In this document: one piece after another, positions 23,441 through 34,156 of the stretch
How positions within the stretch are numbered: the first letter of the stretch is position 1
Layout: the number at the start of each line of letters is the position of its first letter
Translations under genes and position numbers: made by a program
Source of the DNA: an uncultured Acidiferrobacteraceae bacterium
GTDB lineage: Bacteria > Pseudomonadota > Gammaproteobacteria > Acidiferrobacterales > SZUA-150
DNA length: 34,443 bases
Direction of reading: 5' to 3'
NCBI GenBank assembly: GCA_913009895.1
Contig: CAJVXY010000030.1
Coordinates: 1-34,443 of the forward strand
Notes under the pieces: generated by a model
Seen by the model: only the letters and a program-made list of their open reading frames with translations
Told to the model about the DNA's origin: nothing
The model's database searches: none

Positions 23441-24172
23441 TTAAGAACTATCAGCCAATTTTTGTGCCTCAGCAAAATCCAGCGTGCCTTCGTAAATCGC
23501 CCGGCCAGTAATTGCACCCATAATACCCTCATCAGCGACCGCACAAAGATTGCGAATATCATCAAGATTGGTAATGCCGCCAGATGCAATGACCGGGATC
23601 GTGATCTCCGATGCCAACTCGGCAGTGGCTTTTGCATTAACACCAGTCATCATGCCGTCGCGCCCGATATCGGTATATATGATCGCTTCAACACCATCAT
23701 CCTGGAAATGTTTTGCCATGTCGATCACATCGTGACCTGATAGTTTTGACCAGCCATCAATGGCGACCTTGCCATCTTTTGCATCCAGACCAACAATAAT
23801 GTGGCCAGTAAATTCTGTGCAGACATCACTGACAAAATGGGGCGCAGTGACGGCCTTGGTGCCCAGGATGACGTAACGCACGCCCGCCTCAAGATAAGTC
23901 TGGATTGTATCTTCATCACGAATACCGCCGCCAACCTGGATATCCAGATCAGGGTAGGCCTCAACAATTGCGCCAATCACATCGGCATTGACTGGTTTGC
24001 CTTCAAAGGCGCCGTTCAGATCCACCAGGTGCAGTCGTTGGGCGCCCGCTTTTACCCACTTGCCAGCCATCTCGACGGGATTGTCAGAGAAAACAGTAAC
24101 ATCATCCATGCGCCCCTGGCGTAATCGCACACATTGCCCGTCTTTTAAATCAATTGCCGGTATTATGATCAT
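23441..24172 (-). CDS. hisA: ProFAR isomerase HisA (243 aa)
   Basis: HisA catalyses the Amadori isomerisation of ProFAR to PRFAR, the fourth step. The barrel begins [20 protein letters not shown] with the catalytic Asp in AIDL. The second catalytic Asp follows in [30 protein letters not shown] and [15 protein letters not shown] are phosphate-binding segments. It is paralogous to HisF. It sits between hisH and the repeat-filled spacer. Confidence 0.97.
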   Translation of the reverse strand: MIIIPAIDLKDGQCVRLRQGRMDDVTVFSDNPVEMAGKWVKAGAQRLHLVDLNGAFEGKPVNADVIGAIVEAYPDLDIQVGGGIRDEDTIQTYLEAGVRYVILGTKAVTAPHFVSDVCTEFTGHIIVGLDAKDGKVAIDGWSKLSGHDVIDMAKHFQDDGVEAIIYTDIGRDGMMTGVNAKATAELASEITIPVIASGGITNLDDIRNLCAVADEGIMGAITGRAIYEGTLDFAEAQKLADSS

Positions 24173-24243
24173 AGTTGGCCATCCAAAAACGTCCGTCTAA
24201 AAAGATATTCTTAGGTAATAAAAGATATATTCCAAGAGATTTA

Positions 24244-24891
24244 TTACAGTCTGCCATTCCAGTTTATAAAATTTTTTAATAGCTGCAAGCCCGCATGCTG
24301 ACTTTTTTCCGGATGAAACTGGACCGCAAAAATATTGTCCCGTGCTGCAGCAGCAGTAAATTTTAGCCCATAATCTGTGGTACCGGCTACACTTGCCTGT
24401 TCCGTATACTCCACATAATAACTATGTACAAAATAAAACCGTTCATCCTGATTGATGCCTTGCCAAAGCGGGTGGGACTGGATTTGACAGACCTGGTTCC
24501 AGCCCATGTGCGGCACCTTCAACACCTGGCCATTTTCAGACTCAGTCATACTGGTTGGAAATTTTTTAACCTTACCGGGCAATATTCCCAAACAAGTTGT
24601 GCCGCCACCTTCTTCGCTTTCATCATACAAGGCCTGCAAACCCAAACAAATGCCCAGGAAGGGTTTTTCGTTCAGGCACTCCAATAACACCTTGTGTAAA
24701 TTATATTTATCCAAAGCCTGGATACAGCCGGTAATCGCGCCTTGCCCCGGAAAAATAACCCGGTCAGCCTGACGCAGACAATCGGCATCATGGGTTAGCT
24801 GGACCTTCGCGCTGGGCGCCACATGTTCCACGGCCTTGCAGACAGAGCGTAAATTACCCATACCATAATCGAGGATTGCGACGGATGTCAT
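24244..24891 (-). CDS. hisH: Imidazole glycerol phosphate synthase glutaminase subunit HisH (215 aa)
   Basis: HisH hydrolyses glutamine and channels ammonia to HisF. The class I glutamine amidotransferase triad is visible: Cys82 in FLGICLGLQALYD, and the His-Glu pair in FAVQFHPEKSQHAG near the C-terminus. The start at 24891 (MTSVAILDYGMGNLRS) matches the family exactly. The longer frame from 24939 adds 16 unsupported residues. Confidence 0.97.
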   Translation of the reverse strand: MTSVAILDYGMGNLRSVCKAVEHVAPSAKVQLTHDADCLRQADRVIFPGQGAITGCIQALDKYNLHKVLLECLNEKPFLGICLGLQALYDESEEGGGTTCLGILPGKVKKFPTSMTESENGQVLKVPHMGWNQVCQIQSHPLWQGINQDERFYFVHSYYVEYTEQASVAGTTDYGLKFTAAAARDNIFAVQFHPEKSQHAGLQLLKNFINWNGRL

Positions 24892-24989
24892 GATGTTTTC
24901 AGGATAAAATATAGCAAGACAAAATATGTCTCGAACCAAATTAAATAGAATTAAAAAGTTAGATAAATTTTAATTCGCACAAAAATAAG

Positions 24990-25580
24990 TTAAAGACTGC
25001 CCTTGGTGGATGGAATCACATCCCCCAACCGAGAATCCACTTCCAGCGCCATCCGCATCGCCCGGCCAAATGCCTTGAATATGGTCTCGGCAATGTGGTG
25101 GGCATTATGGCCGCGAATACTGTCTATGTGCACGGTGGCCAGGGCGTGATTACAAAAGCCCTGAAAAAATTCCACGACTAAATCCACATCAAACTCGCCA
25201 ATGCGGGCACGGGGATAACTGGCATGGTATTCAAGACCGGGTCGTCCGGAAAAATCAATCACCACTCGGCTTAATGCCTCATCCAGTGGCACATAAGCAT
25301 GGCCGTAACGGCGAATCCCTTTTTTGTCGCCAAGGGCCTTGGCCACGGCCTGCCCTAACGTGATGCCAATATCTTCTACCGTATGATGGGCATCGATATG
25401 CAAATCACCGCTGGCTTTTATTTCCAGATCAATCAGTCCGTGTCGGGCCACCTGGTCCAGCATATGTTCCAGGAAAGAAACGCCAGTTTCCATACTGGCC
25501 CGGCCAGACCCATCAAGATTCACGCTGACGGTGATTTCCGTTTCATTGGTTTTACGGGTAATGCTTGCTTTACGGCCCAT
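24990..25580 (-). CDS. hisB: Imidazoleglycerol-phosphate dehydratase HisB (196 aa)
   Basis: This is the sixth-step dehydratase, a manganese enzyme. Metal-binding repeats are [20 protein letters not shown] and [20 protein letters not shown], together with [13 protein letters not shown]. It lacks the N-terminal phosphatase domain of the bifunctional E. coli HisB. A separate histidinol-phosphate phosphatase must exist elsewhere, as none is seen here. Confidence 0.97.
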   Translation of the reverse strand: MGRKASITRKTNETEITVSVNLDGSGRASMETGVSFLEHMLDQVARHGLIDLEIKASGDLHIDAHHTVEDIGITLGQAVAKALGDKKGIRRYGHAYVPLDEALSRVVIDFSGRPGLEYHASYPRARIGEFDVDLVVEFFQGFCNHALATVHIDSIRGHNAHHIAETIFKAFGRAMRMALEVDSRLGDVIPSTKGSL

Positions 25581-25627
25581 TATCTATGCTACCTGTTTCA
25601 TTTGTGTGGTTATGGTACCAAATAACC

Positions 25628-25816
25628 CACCCAGAGCCGAATGGCACTTACTTAAGCCTAATATCTGGTTTAAACATGGTTTTCCGTAGGTTGGACTGAG
25701 GAACGAAGTCCAACGCAAGTGTTAAATAAAGCGCCACTGTTGGACTTCGTTCCTCAGTCCAACCCACAAAAAAAGACTTATTGGGCTTAAGTCAGTGCCA
25801 TTACACCCAGAGCCGA
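25628..25816. mobile_element. MITE-like element with terminal and internal inverted repeats
   Basis: A 13-bp perfect direct repeat, CACCCAGAGCCGA, occurs at 25628-25640 and 25804-25816. Between them are 22-bp terminal inverted repeats (25641-25662 and 25780-25801; ATGGCACTtACTTAAGCCtAAT, two mismatches). Inside is a perfect 26-bp inverted repeat (25689-25714 and 25739-25764, core GTTGGACTGAGGAACGAAGT) with a 24-base spacer. No ORF is present. The layout suggests a non-autonomous element inserted in the hisB-hisC spacer, perhaps with a second palindrome nested in it. Confidence 0.68.
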
Positions 25817-25869
25817 GTTAAGAATCCGAATAAAGTAGTCAAAATTAAACGACTGAAATCAGGCAGAAA

Positions 25870-26958
25870 TTATTCTGGAATTATTCTGGCAAGGGCCTCA
25901 ATAAAGGCAGAATTTTCCGCCGGTGTGCCAATGGTGACCCGCAGGCAATCTTTTAATAAAGGGTGGGCCCGGGCCATACTCTTGATCAGGATGCCGGCTT
26001 TTTGTAACTCGATTTGAATCGACTCGGCTGATTTTCCATCGACCCTGAATAGTAGAAAATTGGCCTGGCTGGGCCAGACTTTCAGACCCACCAGTAACTC
26101 CATTTGGTCAAACAGTGTCTGCCGCTGGGTTTTAATTTCTTCGGTCTGTTGCGCCAGAAACTCACCCTTGCCCAAAATAAATTCAGCACTGGCCTGGGTG
26201 AGACTGCTGATGTTATAAGGCAGGCGTACTTTATCGAATTCCTGCAACCAGGCCTCGTTACCCACCAGCAAACCCAGACGGAGACCGGCCAGACCCAGTT
26301 TTGAAACGGTGCGCATCACCACCAGGTTTTCGTACTCATCAAGCGCACCCATCATAGTTCGGTTTGCAAAGGCATGATAAGCCTCATCGGCTACAACCAG
26401 ACCGTTGCTTAAATTTAAAATCTCCTCGATATCCGAACGGTCAAATAAATTACCCGTCGGATTATTGGGATACGCCAGGAAAACAATAGCCGGGTCATGC
26501 TGTTTAATGGCGGCTGCCATTGCCGGCATGTCTAATGAAAAATCATCGGCCCGCAAAGGCACAGAAATACACTGGATATCGGCAAAGCGCGAGACCAAGT
26601 CATACATAACGAATGTCGGTGCCGGTACCAACACCTTGGCACCGGGTTTTGCCATAGCGAATAAAATCATCTGGATAATTTCATCAGAACCATTGCCCAG
26701 CAAAATGTCCTGTTCTTTGGGAATAGCCATGGCACTGCGCAATGGAATTTTTAATTGTCGCGCAGCAGGATCGGGATAACGATTTATATCCACTGATGCG
26801 AGCATACTTAACCAGCTCTTTTTAATTTCTGCTGGCCAGGGATAGGGATTTTCCATGGCATCAAGCTTGATCAGGTCGCCAGGGTCAGCCACGCCATAGG
26901 CCTTGAGATCAAGAATCTCGGGGCGAATCAGGTTTTGTATTCTTTTTTGTAGTGACAT
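25870..26958 (-). CDS. hisC: Histidinol-phosphate aminotransferase HisC (362 aa)
   Basis: This PLP enzyme carries out the seventh step, converting imidazole acetol phosphate to histidinol phosphate. Motifs are LLGNGSDEIIQMILFA, PAPTFVMYDLVSRF, FLAYPNNPTGNLF, and LVVADEAYHAFA with the PLP-contacting Asp. The Schiff-base lysine is in TVSKLGLAGLRLG. The length is normal for the family. Some gammaproteobacteria carry two HisC paralogs; this one lies in the his cluster and is likely the dedicated enzyme. Confidence 0.96.
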   Translation of the reverse strand: MSLQKRIQNLIRPEILDLKAYGVADPGDLIKLDAMENPYPWPAEIKKSWLSMLASVDINRYPDPAARQLKIPLRSAMAIPKEQDILLGNGSDEIIQMILFAMAKPGAKVLVPAPTFVMYDLVSRFADIQCISVPLRADDFSLDMPAMAAAIKQHDPAIVFLAYPNNPTGNLFDRSDIEEILNLSNGLVVADEAYHAFANRTMMGALDEYENLVVMRTVSKLGLAGLRLGLLVGNEAWLQEFDKVRLPYNISSLTQASAEFILGKGEFLAQQTEEIKTQRQTLFDQMELLVGLKVWPSQANFLLFRVDGKSAESIQIELQKAGILIKSMARAHPLLKDCLRVTIGTPAENSAFIEALARIIPE

Positions 26959-26990
26959 TGATTTAATTAAAAGTTACAAATAATATAGTC

Positions 26991-27061
26991 GTAGGGTGGG
27001 CACCGCCCACCGAGAAACTGGTATCAGTAAAGCGGTTAATGGTGGGCAGTGCCCACCCTAC
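26991..27061. repeat. 71-bp palindromic repeat, family B
   Basis: Arms GTAGGGTGGGCACCGCCCAC(C) at 26991-27011 and the complementary GGTGGGCAGTGCCCACCCTA(C) at 27041-27061 match at 20 of 21 positions. Each arm is itself a palindrome (GTGGGCA...GCCCAC). The 29-base spacer is unstructured. It is non-coding and lies in the hisD-hisC spacer beside a family A copy. Such elements resemble REP-type palindromes. Confidence 0.78.
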
Positions 27062-27070
27062 CTGGCTTAA

Positions 27071-27178
27071 GACAGGATTAACAAGATTGACAGGATTAGA
27101 TCATTAAACCCATAGAGCTAAAAAAAATCCTGTTAATCCCGTAAATCCTGTCAAATGTTTTGATCTGGCTTTAAGAAA
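27071..27178. repeat. Dispersed palindromic repeat, family A copy 3
   Basis: GACAGGATTAACAAGATTGA and CAGGATTAGA open the element; AATCCTGTTAATCCCGTAAA and TCCTGTC close it in inverted orientation. The trailer TTTTGATCTGGCTTTAAG matches copy 1 (23171-23272). The best-preserved arms of the three copies are here, just upstream of hisC's family B repeat and downstream of hisD. Confidence 0.8.
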
Positions 27179-27192
27179 TAAAATTTAAAAAA

Positions 27193-28499
27193 CTACTTTA
27201 CCCGATAAGCAGCAGATCTGGCGTGGGCATCCAGCCCTTCACCCAAAGCCAATGTATTGGCAATCTTACCCAGAGTATTCGCACCTTTAACAGAACATCC
27301 AATCAGGCTGGTACGCTTCTGAAAATCGTACACTCCTAATGGCGAGCTGAATCGCGCCGCACCTGAAGTGGGCAAGACATGATTGGGCCCGGCGCAATAA
27401 TCGCCCAGGGCCTCTGCTGTATACCTGCCCATAAATATAGCGCCCGCATGGCGGACTTGTTTGGCTAAGTCTTGCGCGTTATCAACGGATAGCTCCAGAT
27501 GTTCCGGGGCAATACGGTTCACAAGCTGGATCGCTTCGGCTAAATCTTCAACAACGATCATTGCCCCCCGGTCTTGCAATGACTCCCGTATAATATCTGC
27601 GCGTGGCAAATCGACAATTAATTTTGTCATTGCTGACCCTACTTTCACCAGAAATTCTTCCTCGGTACTGATCAGGATAGCCTGTGCCAATGGGTCGTGT
27701 TCTGCCTGGGAAAACAAGTCCATGGCTACCCAGTCAGGGTTGGTCTTGCCATCACAAACCACAACTATCTCTGATGGCCCGGCAATCATGTCAATGTCTA
27801 CCTGGCCAAAAACCTGGCGCTTGGCAGTGGCCACATAAATATTTCCAGGGCCAACAATTTTATCTACCTGTGGAATGGTGTCGGTGCCATAGGCCAGGGC
27901 AGCCACGGCCTGGGCACCCCCGATGGCAATTATTTTATCGACACCGGCAATGTCGGCAGCCGCGAGCACCAAATCATTCACAACATCATCGGGTGTCGGC
28001 ACCACCATGATCAACTCCGCGACCCCGGCCACGCTCGCGGGTATTGCATTCATCAAGACCGAAGAAGGATAGGCCGCGGTACCACCGGGTACGTACAGGC
28101 CGACACGATCCAGCGAGGTGACTTGCTGCCCTAAAACAGTGCCGTCTGCTTCCGTGTATTGCCAGGATTCAATCAACTGTTTTTTGTGATATTTGCGAAT
28201 TCTATCGGCAGCGAATTGCAGGGCTTCGAGTTGTCCTTCAGCCAGTTTTTCTTTTGCAGCCTTTATGCGTGATATTGGTATAACCAGGGCCGCAGCATTA
28301 TCCAGACTAATTTTTTTCCGGTCAAAACGATTGGTATATTCAATTACGGCCTCATCCCCGCGGGCACGAACATCATTTATAATGTTGCGTACAACTTCGG
28401 AAATATCCTGGTCTTGTGCCTGGTTGCGATCCAGCAGCCCGGCAAAAGCTGCCTCAAAACCAGGTTCACTGGTTTTAAGTTGCTGAATCGAAATTTTAC

Positions 28500-28503
<4 letters not shown>
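27193..28503 (-). CDS. hisD: Histidinol dehydrogenase HisD (436 aa)
   Basis: HisD oxidises histidinol to histidine in two NAD-dependent steps using zinc. Motifs are [20 protein letters not shown], the NAD and zinc region [17 protein letters not shown] and [13 protein letters not shown], the zinc ligands in [14 protein letters not shown], and APEHLELS and [20 protein letters not shown]. It overlaps the hisG stop by four bases, which indicates translational coupling. Confidence 0.97.
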
Positions 28504-30457
<1,954 letters not shown>

Positions 30458-30622
30458 TCATAAAGGGCGCATAGTAGCGTTTTATTGAAAAAAGGGCCAA
30501 AAAAAATCACCCAAGAGTCTGCTCCAGGGCGATTAGTATAGATTTACAGTACAGAATAGCCGTACCTGGCTTTTTGTTACCCGGATTCAGCCTTTATAGT
30601 GACTTCAAAATCCGGTAAAGAA

Positions 30623-30931
30623 TCAGGCGCCATTAATTACTTTTTGCAGCTCACCGTTCTCATACATTTCAATCATAATGTCGCAACCACCAACAAACTG
30701 GCCATTGACATAAAGCTGGGGCACGGTCGGCCAGTTTGAGAAGTCCTTAATCCCCTGACGAATATCCGGATCGGCCAGCACATCTGCCGAACCAAATTCA
30801 GTTTCACAAGCCTGCAGGATTTGAACGGCTTTACCAGAAAATCCACACTGGGGAAATTGGGGTGTGCCCTTCATGTAGAGCATAACCTTGTTGTTACTAA
30901 CCTGCTCACTTATTGTATCTTTTATCGTCAT
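30623..30931 (-). CDS. grxD: Monothiol glutaredoxin Grx4/GrxD type (102 aa)
   Basis: This CGFS-type glutaredoxin carries and delivers [2Fe-2S] clusters. The active site is PQCGFSGKAVQIL with Cys29. WPTVPQLYVNGQFVGGCDIM provides the glutathione-binding TVP loop and GG-CD motif. It lies 69 bases downstream of the ibaG gene. BolA-like and CGFS glutaredoxin proteins form cluster-bridged heterodimers, so the pairing has functional sense. Confidence 0.96.
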   Translation of the reverse strand: MTIKDTISEQVSNNKVMLYMKGTPQFPQCGFSGKAVQILQACETEFGSADVLADPDIRQGIKDFSNWPTVPQLYVNGQFVGGCDIMIEMYENGELQKVINGA

Positions 30932-31000
30932 ATTGCTGCCTCACAAATATATTTATTGAGATATTCCTGAACCCAGTAGGGTTCAGCTCACCCTGAACGA

Positions 31001-31234
31001 TCAGGCTTGCCGTTCTTCCCGGGTGACCGTTTTCATGGACAAAGCATGGATTTCAGCCTTCATTTTGTCACCCAAAATCTGGTAAACCATTTGGTGGCGC
31101 TGGACACTGTTTTTACCAGCAAAATCATCGCAAATAATCATTGCCTCGAAATGATGGCCATCGCCTTCAACCCGGACCTCTGCATCTGCCAGCCCGGCTT
31201 GTATCCATTGTTGTATATTTTCAGGTGTCACCAT
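31001..31234 (-). CDS. ibaG: BolA-family protein IbaG (YrbA) (77 aa)
   Basis: IbaG is a small BolA-like protein linked to iron-sulfur handling and acid stress. It contains the BolA core AEVRVEGDGHHFEAMIICDDF and RHQMVYQILGDKMKAEIHALSMKT, with the His residues used for cluster ligation in partners. In many gammaproteobacteria it sits between mla genes and murA, as here. grxD follows it. Confidence 0.94.
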   Translation of the reverse strand: MVTPENIQQWIQAGLADAEVRVEGDGHHFEAMIICDDFAGKNSVQRHQMVYQILGDKMKAEIHALSMKTVTREERQA

Positions 31235-31333
31235 AATTCGAGTATATGAAGGTTAAATAAAGTTTTTTCAAGAGCTGGCGAGCATACTGGGCAACTTTAA
31301 ACAAATAAAGGCAGTATCCATGGGTATTCTTGA

Positions 31334-32095
31334 TTAATTACGTAATTTATAGCCTTTTGCCAGCATTACCAGGGTGATTATTGTCAAAGCGATAAAAAAA
31401 CTACCTGTCGCGGCCAGGCTTATCCAGGGACTGAAGTCAGATACCCCAAAAAAACCAAATCTAAAGCCATCGATCATATAAAAGAACGGGTTGAATTGAG
31501 ACAGGCCGTGCCAGAAAGGGGGTAATGAGTGAACTGAATAAAAAACACCACTTAAAAATGATAAAGGCATAATAATAAAATTACCAAAGGCGGCCAACTG
31601 ATCAAATTTCTCGGCCCAAATTCCGGCAATCACCCCCAAGGCGCCCAATGTGGCACTGGCCAGGATTGCAAATATAAAAATAAACCCCAGGTTAAAAACA
31701 GGCACAGTGACAAAAAAAAGTGCCACCAGGTATATCCCCAGGGCCACGGCCAGGCCCCGGACAACCGATGCCAGCACAAATGCAGAAAAGAATTCCAGGT
31801 GTGATAACGGCGTCAGCAAAATAAATACAAGATTGCCCGTAACCTTGGATTGAATAATGCTCGACGAGCTATTGGCAAATGCGTTCTGTATTACTGACAT
31901 CATCATCAGGCCCGGTATTAAAAAAACCGTGTAATCAATTTGGTAAAATATCTTGACCTTGCCCTCAAGGACATGGGCAAAAACAAGTAAATAAAGCAGG
32001 GCCGTAATCACCGGTGCCAGTAATGTCTGCCAGGCCACCTTGGAGAATCGTAACAACTCCTTGTAAAAAAGCGTATAAAAACCTCGGGCAATCAT
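31334..32095 (-). CDS. yadH: ABC-2 type transporter permease, YadH-like (253 aa)
   Basis: This is an inner-membrane permease of the ABC-2 family with six hydrophobic helices (for example LLAPVITALLYLLVFAHVL, FLIPGLMMMSVIQNAF, VLASVVRGLAVALGIYLVAL). The family motif region PLSFLSGVFYSVHSLPPFWHGLSQFNPFFYMIDGFRFGF is clear. It forms an exporter with the ATPase encoded just upstream; the four-base overlap supports this. The substrate is unknown; YadGH homologues are poorly characterised. Confidence 0.92.
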   Translation of the reverse strand: MIARGFYTLFYKELLRFSKVAWQTLLAPVITALLYLLVFAHVLEGKVKIFYQIDYTVFLIPGLMMMSVIQNAFANSSSSIIQSKVTGNLVFILLTPLSHLEFFSAFVLASVVRGLAVALGIYLVALFFVTVPVFNLGFIFIFAILASATLGALGVIAGIWAEKFDQLAAFGNFIIMPLSFLSGVFYSVHSLPPFWHGLSQFNPFFYMIDGFRFGFFGVSDFSPWISLAATGSFFIALTIITLVMLAKGYKLRN

Positions 32096-33057
32096 TTTGT
32101 TAAATCGCTGGCAGTAGTGTTGCTACTATTCTTATTATGACTATTACTATTGCGGGTTAACTCGACAAACACATCTTCCAGGTCGGCTGCCTCTGTTTGT
32201 AATTCCAGGATATCCGCACCATGGTCGCGCAACAGGTCAAGCACCTGTACGACCGAGTCCTGCTGACGGTTCAGTTGCAATACCAGGTAGTCGTGGTTTT
32301 GTAACTTAATATTTTTTTTCAGCTGGTCTGGCACAATGACTGGATCGGCAGTAGTAATGCTGACAGTCATGGAGTTACCAATACCGCGACGCAATAAGCC
32401 ATCCTTGGTGTCCAGCGCAATAATCTCACCGTGATTGAGGATGGCAATGCGATCACACAGGGCTTCGGCTTCTTCAAGGTAATGGGTTGTTAAAACAATG
32501 GTATGGCCTTTTTTATGAAGACGTTTGATAAATTCCCAGAGAGATTTGCGTAGTTCCACGTCAACCCCGGCAGTGGGCTCATCAAGCACAACCACTTTGG
32601 GCTGGTGCGCCAAAGCCTGGGCCACGAGCACTCGTCGCTTCATGCCACCTGAGAGGGTGCGCATATTTGCCTCGGCCTTGTCAGTCAGCATTAACGCGCC
32701 AAGCAACTCTTCAATCCAGGGATCATTTTCTCGACCCAGACCAAAATAGCCTGCCTGTATTTTTAATACTTCCCTGACAGTAAAAAATGGATCGAATACC
32801 AGCTCCTGGGGCACCACGCCCAGATTGCGCCTGCTATGGCGATAATCTGTGACCACATCATGGCCGAGCACGGTTACTGATCCTGCATCTGCCCTGGCCA
32901 GTCCGGCGATGATATTAATTAATGTCGATTTACCCGCGCCATTGGGGCCAAGCAGGCCAAAAAATTCACCTTGTTGTATTTCAAGATCAATACCAGACAA
33001 TGCCTGTACGCCAGCAAAATTTTTTTGGATACCATTTATGGAAATAGCGGGTTTCAT
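32092..33057 (-). CDS. yadG: ABC transporter ATP-binding protein, YadG-like (321 aa)
   Basis: This is the nucleotide-binding subunit of the exporter with the YadH-like permease. Walker A is GLLGPNGAGKST, the signature is LSGGMKRRVLVAQAL, Walker B is VVVLDEPTAGVD, and the switch His is in VLTTHYLEEAEALCDR. The C-terminal 90 residues form the domain typical of drug or nodulation-type ABC-2 ATPases and end in an Asn/Ser-rich tail. The start lies 86 bases after mlaB. Confidence 0.94.
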   Translation of the reverse strand: MKPAISINGIQKNFAGVQALSGIDLEIQQGEFFGLLGPNGAGKSTLINIIAGLARADAGSVTVLGHDVVTDYRHSRRNLGVVPQELVFDPFFTVREVLKIQAGYFGLGRENDPWIEELLGALMLTDKAEANMRTLSGGMKRRVLVAQALAHQPKVVVLDEPTAGVDVELRKSLWEFIKRLHKKGHTIVLTTHYLEEAEALCDRIAILNHGEIIALDTKDGLLRRGIGNSMTVSITTADPVIVPDQLKKNIKLQNHDYLVLQLNRQQDSVVQVLDLLRDHGADILELQTEAADLEDVFVELTRNSNSHNKNSSNTTASDLTK

Positions 33058-33143
33058 TTGTTCATCTGTATGGGAATTTTTTCAACCTGGAAAATTATAT
33101 AAGTTAGGCAGAAAACTGCCAGTTTTAAAAACAGGCTATCACT

Positions 33144-33452
33144 TTACTCGCCCGTCAATGCAAGAATATGGTTCAGTCCGCTTACTTTTGTAAGATTCAA
33201 TAATTGCGATGGGACTTTTACAAATTTAATTTTCTTTTGGGCTATCCCGGCAAGTCGACACCACTCCACTAGCAGGGCCAGGCCTGCACTATCTGCATGG
33301 ACAACACCGGCCAGGTCAAAAATAATTTCTGTGCCGGGCACATTAAATTTTTCCCCTGACTGGTTCAACAAATCAGGAACGGTTGCAAAAATCATTTTTC
33401 CGACAACTTTATGCCGGTTTTCATTAACTGAATTGATGCTGGATGATTCCAT
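33144..33452 (-). CDS. mlaB: MlaB STAS-domain protein of the Mla lipid transport system (102 aa)
   Basis: MlaB is the cytoplasmic STAS subunit that stabilises the MlaFEDB ABC complex at the inner membrane. It contains the conserved STAS core EIIFDLAGVVHADSAGLALLVEW with the usual Asp-Ser pair. Sequence identity in this family is low, and the assignment relies on that core, the size and the mlaC-mlaD neighbours upstream. Confidence 0.9.
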   Translation of the reverse strand: MESSSINSVNENRHKVVGKMIFATVPDLLNQSGEKFNVPGTEIIFDLAGVVHADSAGLALLVEWCRLAGIAQKKIKFVKVPSQLLNLTKVSGLNHILALTGE

Positions 33453-33484
33453 GTCTATTTTTTCTTGTTGATTTAAACTGGATC

Positions 33485-34108
33485 TTATTTAGATTTTGAT
33501 TTAGTTTGGCCCGGGTCTTTCTCAATCATTTTAATGACGCTCTCAAGGCCCTGTTTTTTTACTTTTTCGCGGTACACACTTCGATAATTGTTAATTAAAC
33601 TGATGCCTTCAATCGAAACATCGAATACCTTCCAGGCATCATTTTTATTAAAAAAGCTGTAATTCAGCTGAACATCCGGCGCGCCGGATTTGGAAACGAC
33701 TTTTGTTTTGACAATCACTTTCTTGTCAGTGGGTTTGGCCCGAAACGGCAAGTAAACTATTTTTTCATTTGTATATCTCAGTATCGCCGTTGCATAGGTA
33801 CGTATTAATAAATCACGAAATGCATGGGTAAAACGTTCGCGTTGATCGCTGTTTGCTGTGCGCCAGTTTCTGCCTAATACAAGTTTCGACATGGTATTAA
33901 AATCAAAGTAGGGCACTATTTTTTTGTGAACCATTTTGTATAACGCGGCAGTATCTTTTTTGTAAATACTGTGGTTTTTCCGTAACAAACCCAGTATTTC
34001 TTCAGTCGCATTTTTTACAATTACGTCCGGCATTTCACCTGCATTAACCTGGCCATTATTCAAGCCAAGTACGGTTAACACAAGCAGCAGGCTAAAAAAC
34101 TTTTTCAT
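33485..34108 (-). CDS. mlaC: MlaC periplasmic phospholipid-binding protein (207 aa)
   Basis: MlaC shuttles phospholipids between the outer-membrane MlaA complex and the inner-membrane MlaFEDB complex. It has a signal peptide (MKKFFSLLLVLTVLGLNNGQ, cleavage near VNA-G at about 24). The Tol-tol-Ttg2 family fold follows: KIVPYFDFNTMSKLVLGRNWRTA, ERFTHAFRDLLIRTYATAIL, and WKVFDVSIEGISLINNYRSVYREKV. The Lys-rich C-terminus is slightly extended. It lies between mlaD and mlaB. Confidence 0.95.
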   Translation of the reverse strand: MKKFFSLLLVLTVLGLNNGQVNAGEMPDVIVKNATEEILGLLRKNHSIYKKDTAALYKMVHKKIVPYFDFNTMSKLVLGRNWRTANSDQRERFTHAFRDLLIRTYATAILRYTNEKIVYLPFRAKPTDKKVIVKTKVVSKSGAPDVQLNYSFFNKNDAWKVFDVSIEGISLINNYRSVYREKVKKQGLESVIKMIEKDPGQTKSKSK

Positions 34109-34156
34109 GGATATTGACTCCTTCTTGATACTCTTAAATTATTTTCAATCTTTTTC

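Noticed and set aside
23171-27178. Possible CRISPR array in the his spacers
   Set aside because: The repeats are few, irregularly spaced, internally palindromic and separated by genes; there are no regular spacers and no cas genes.
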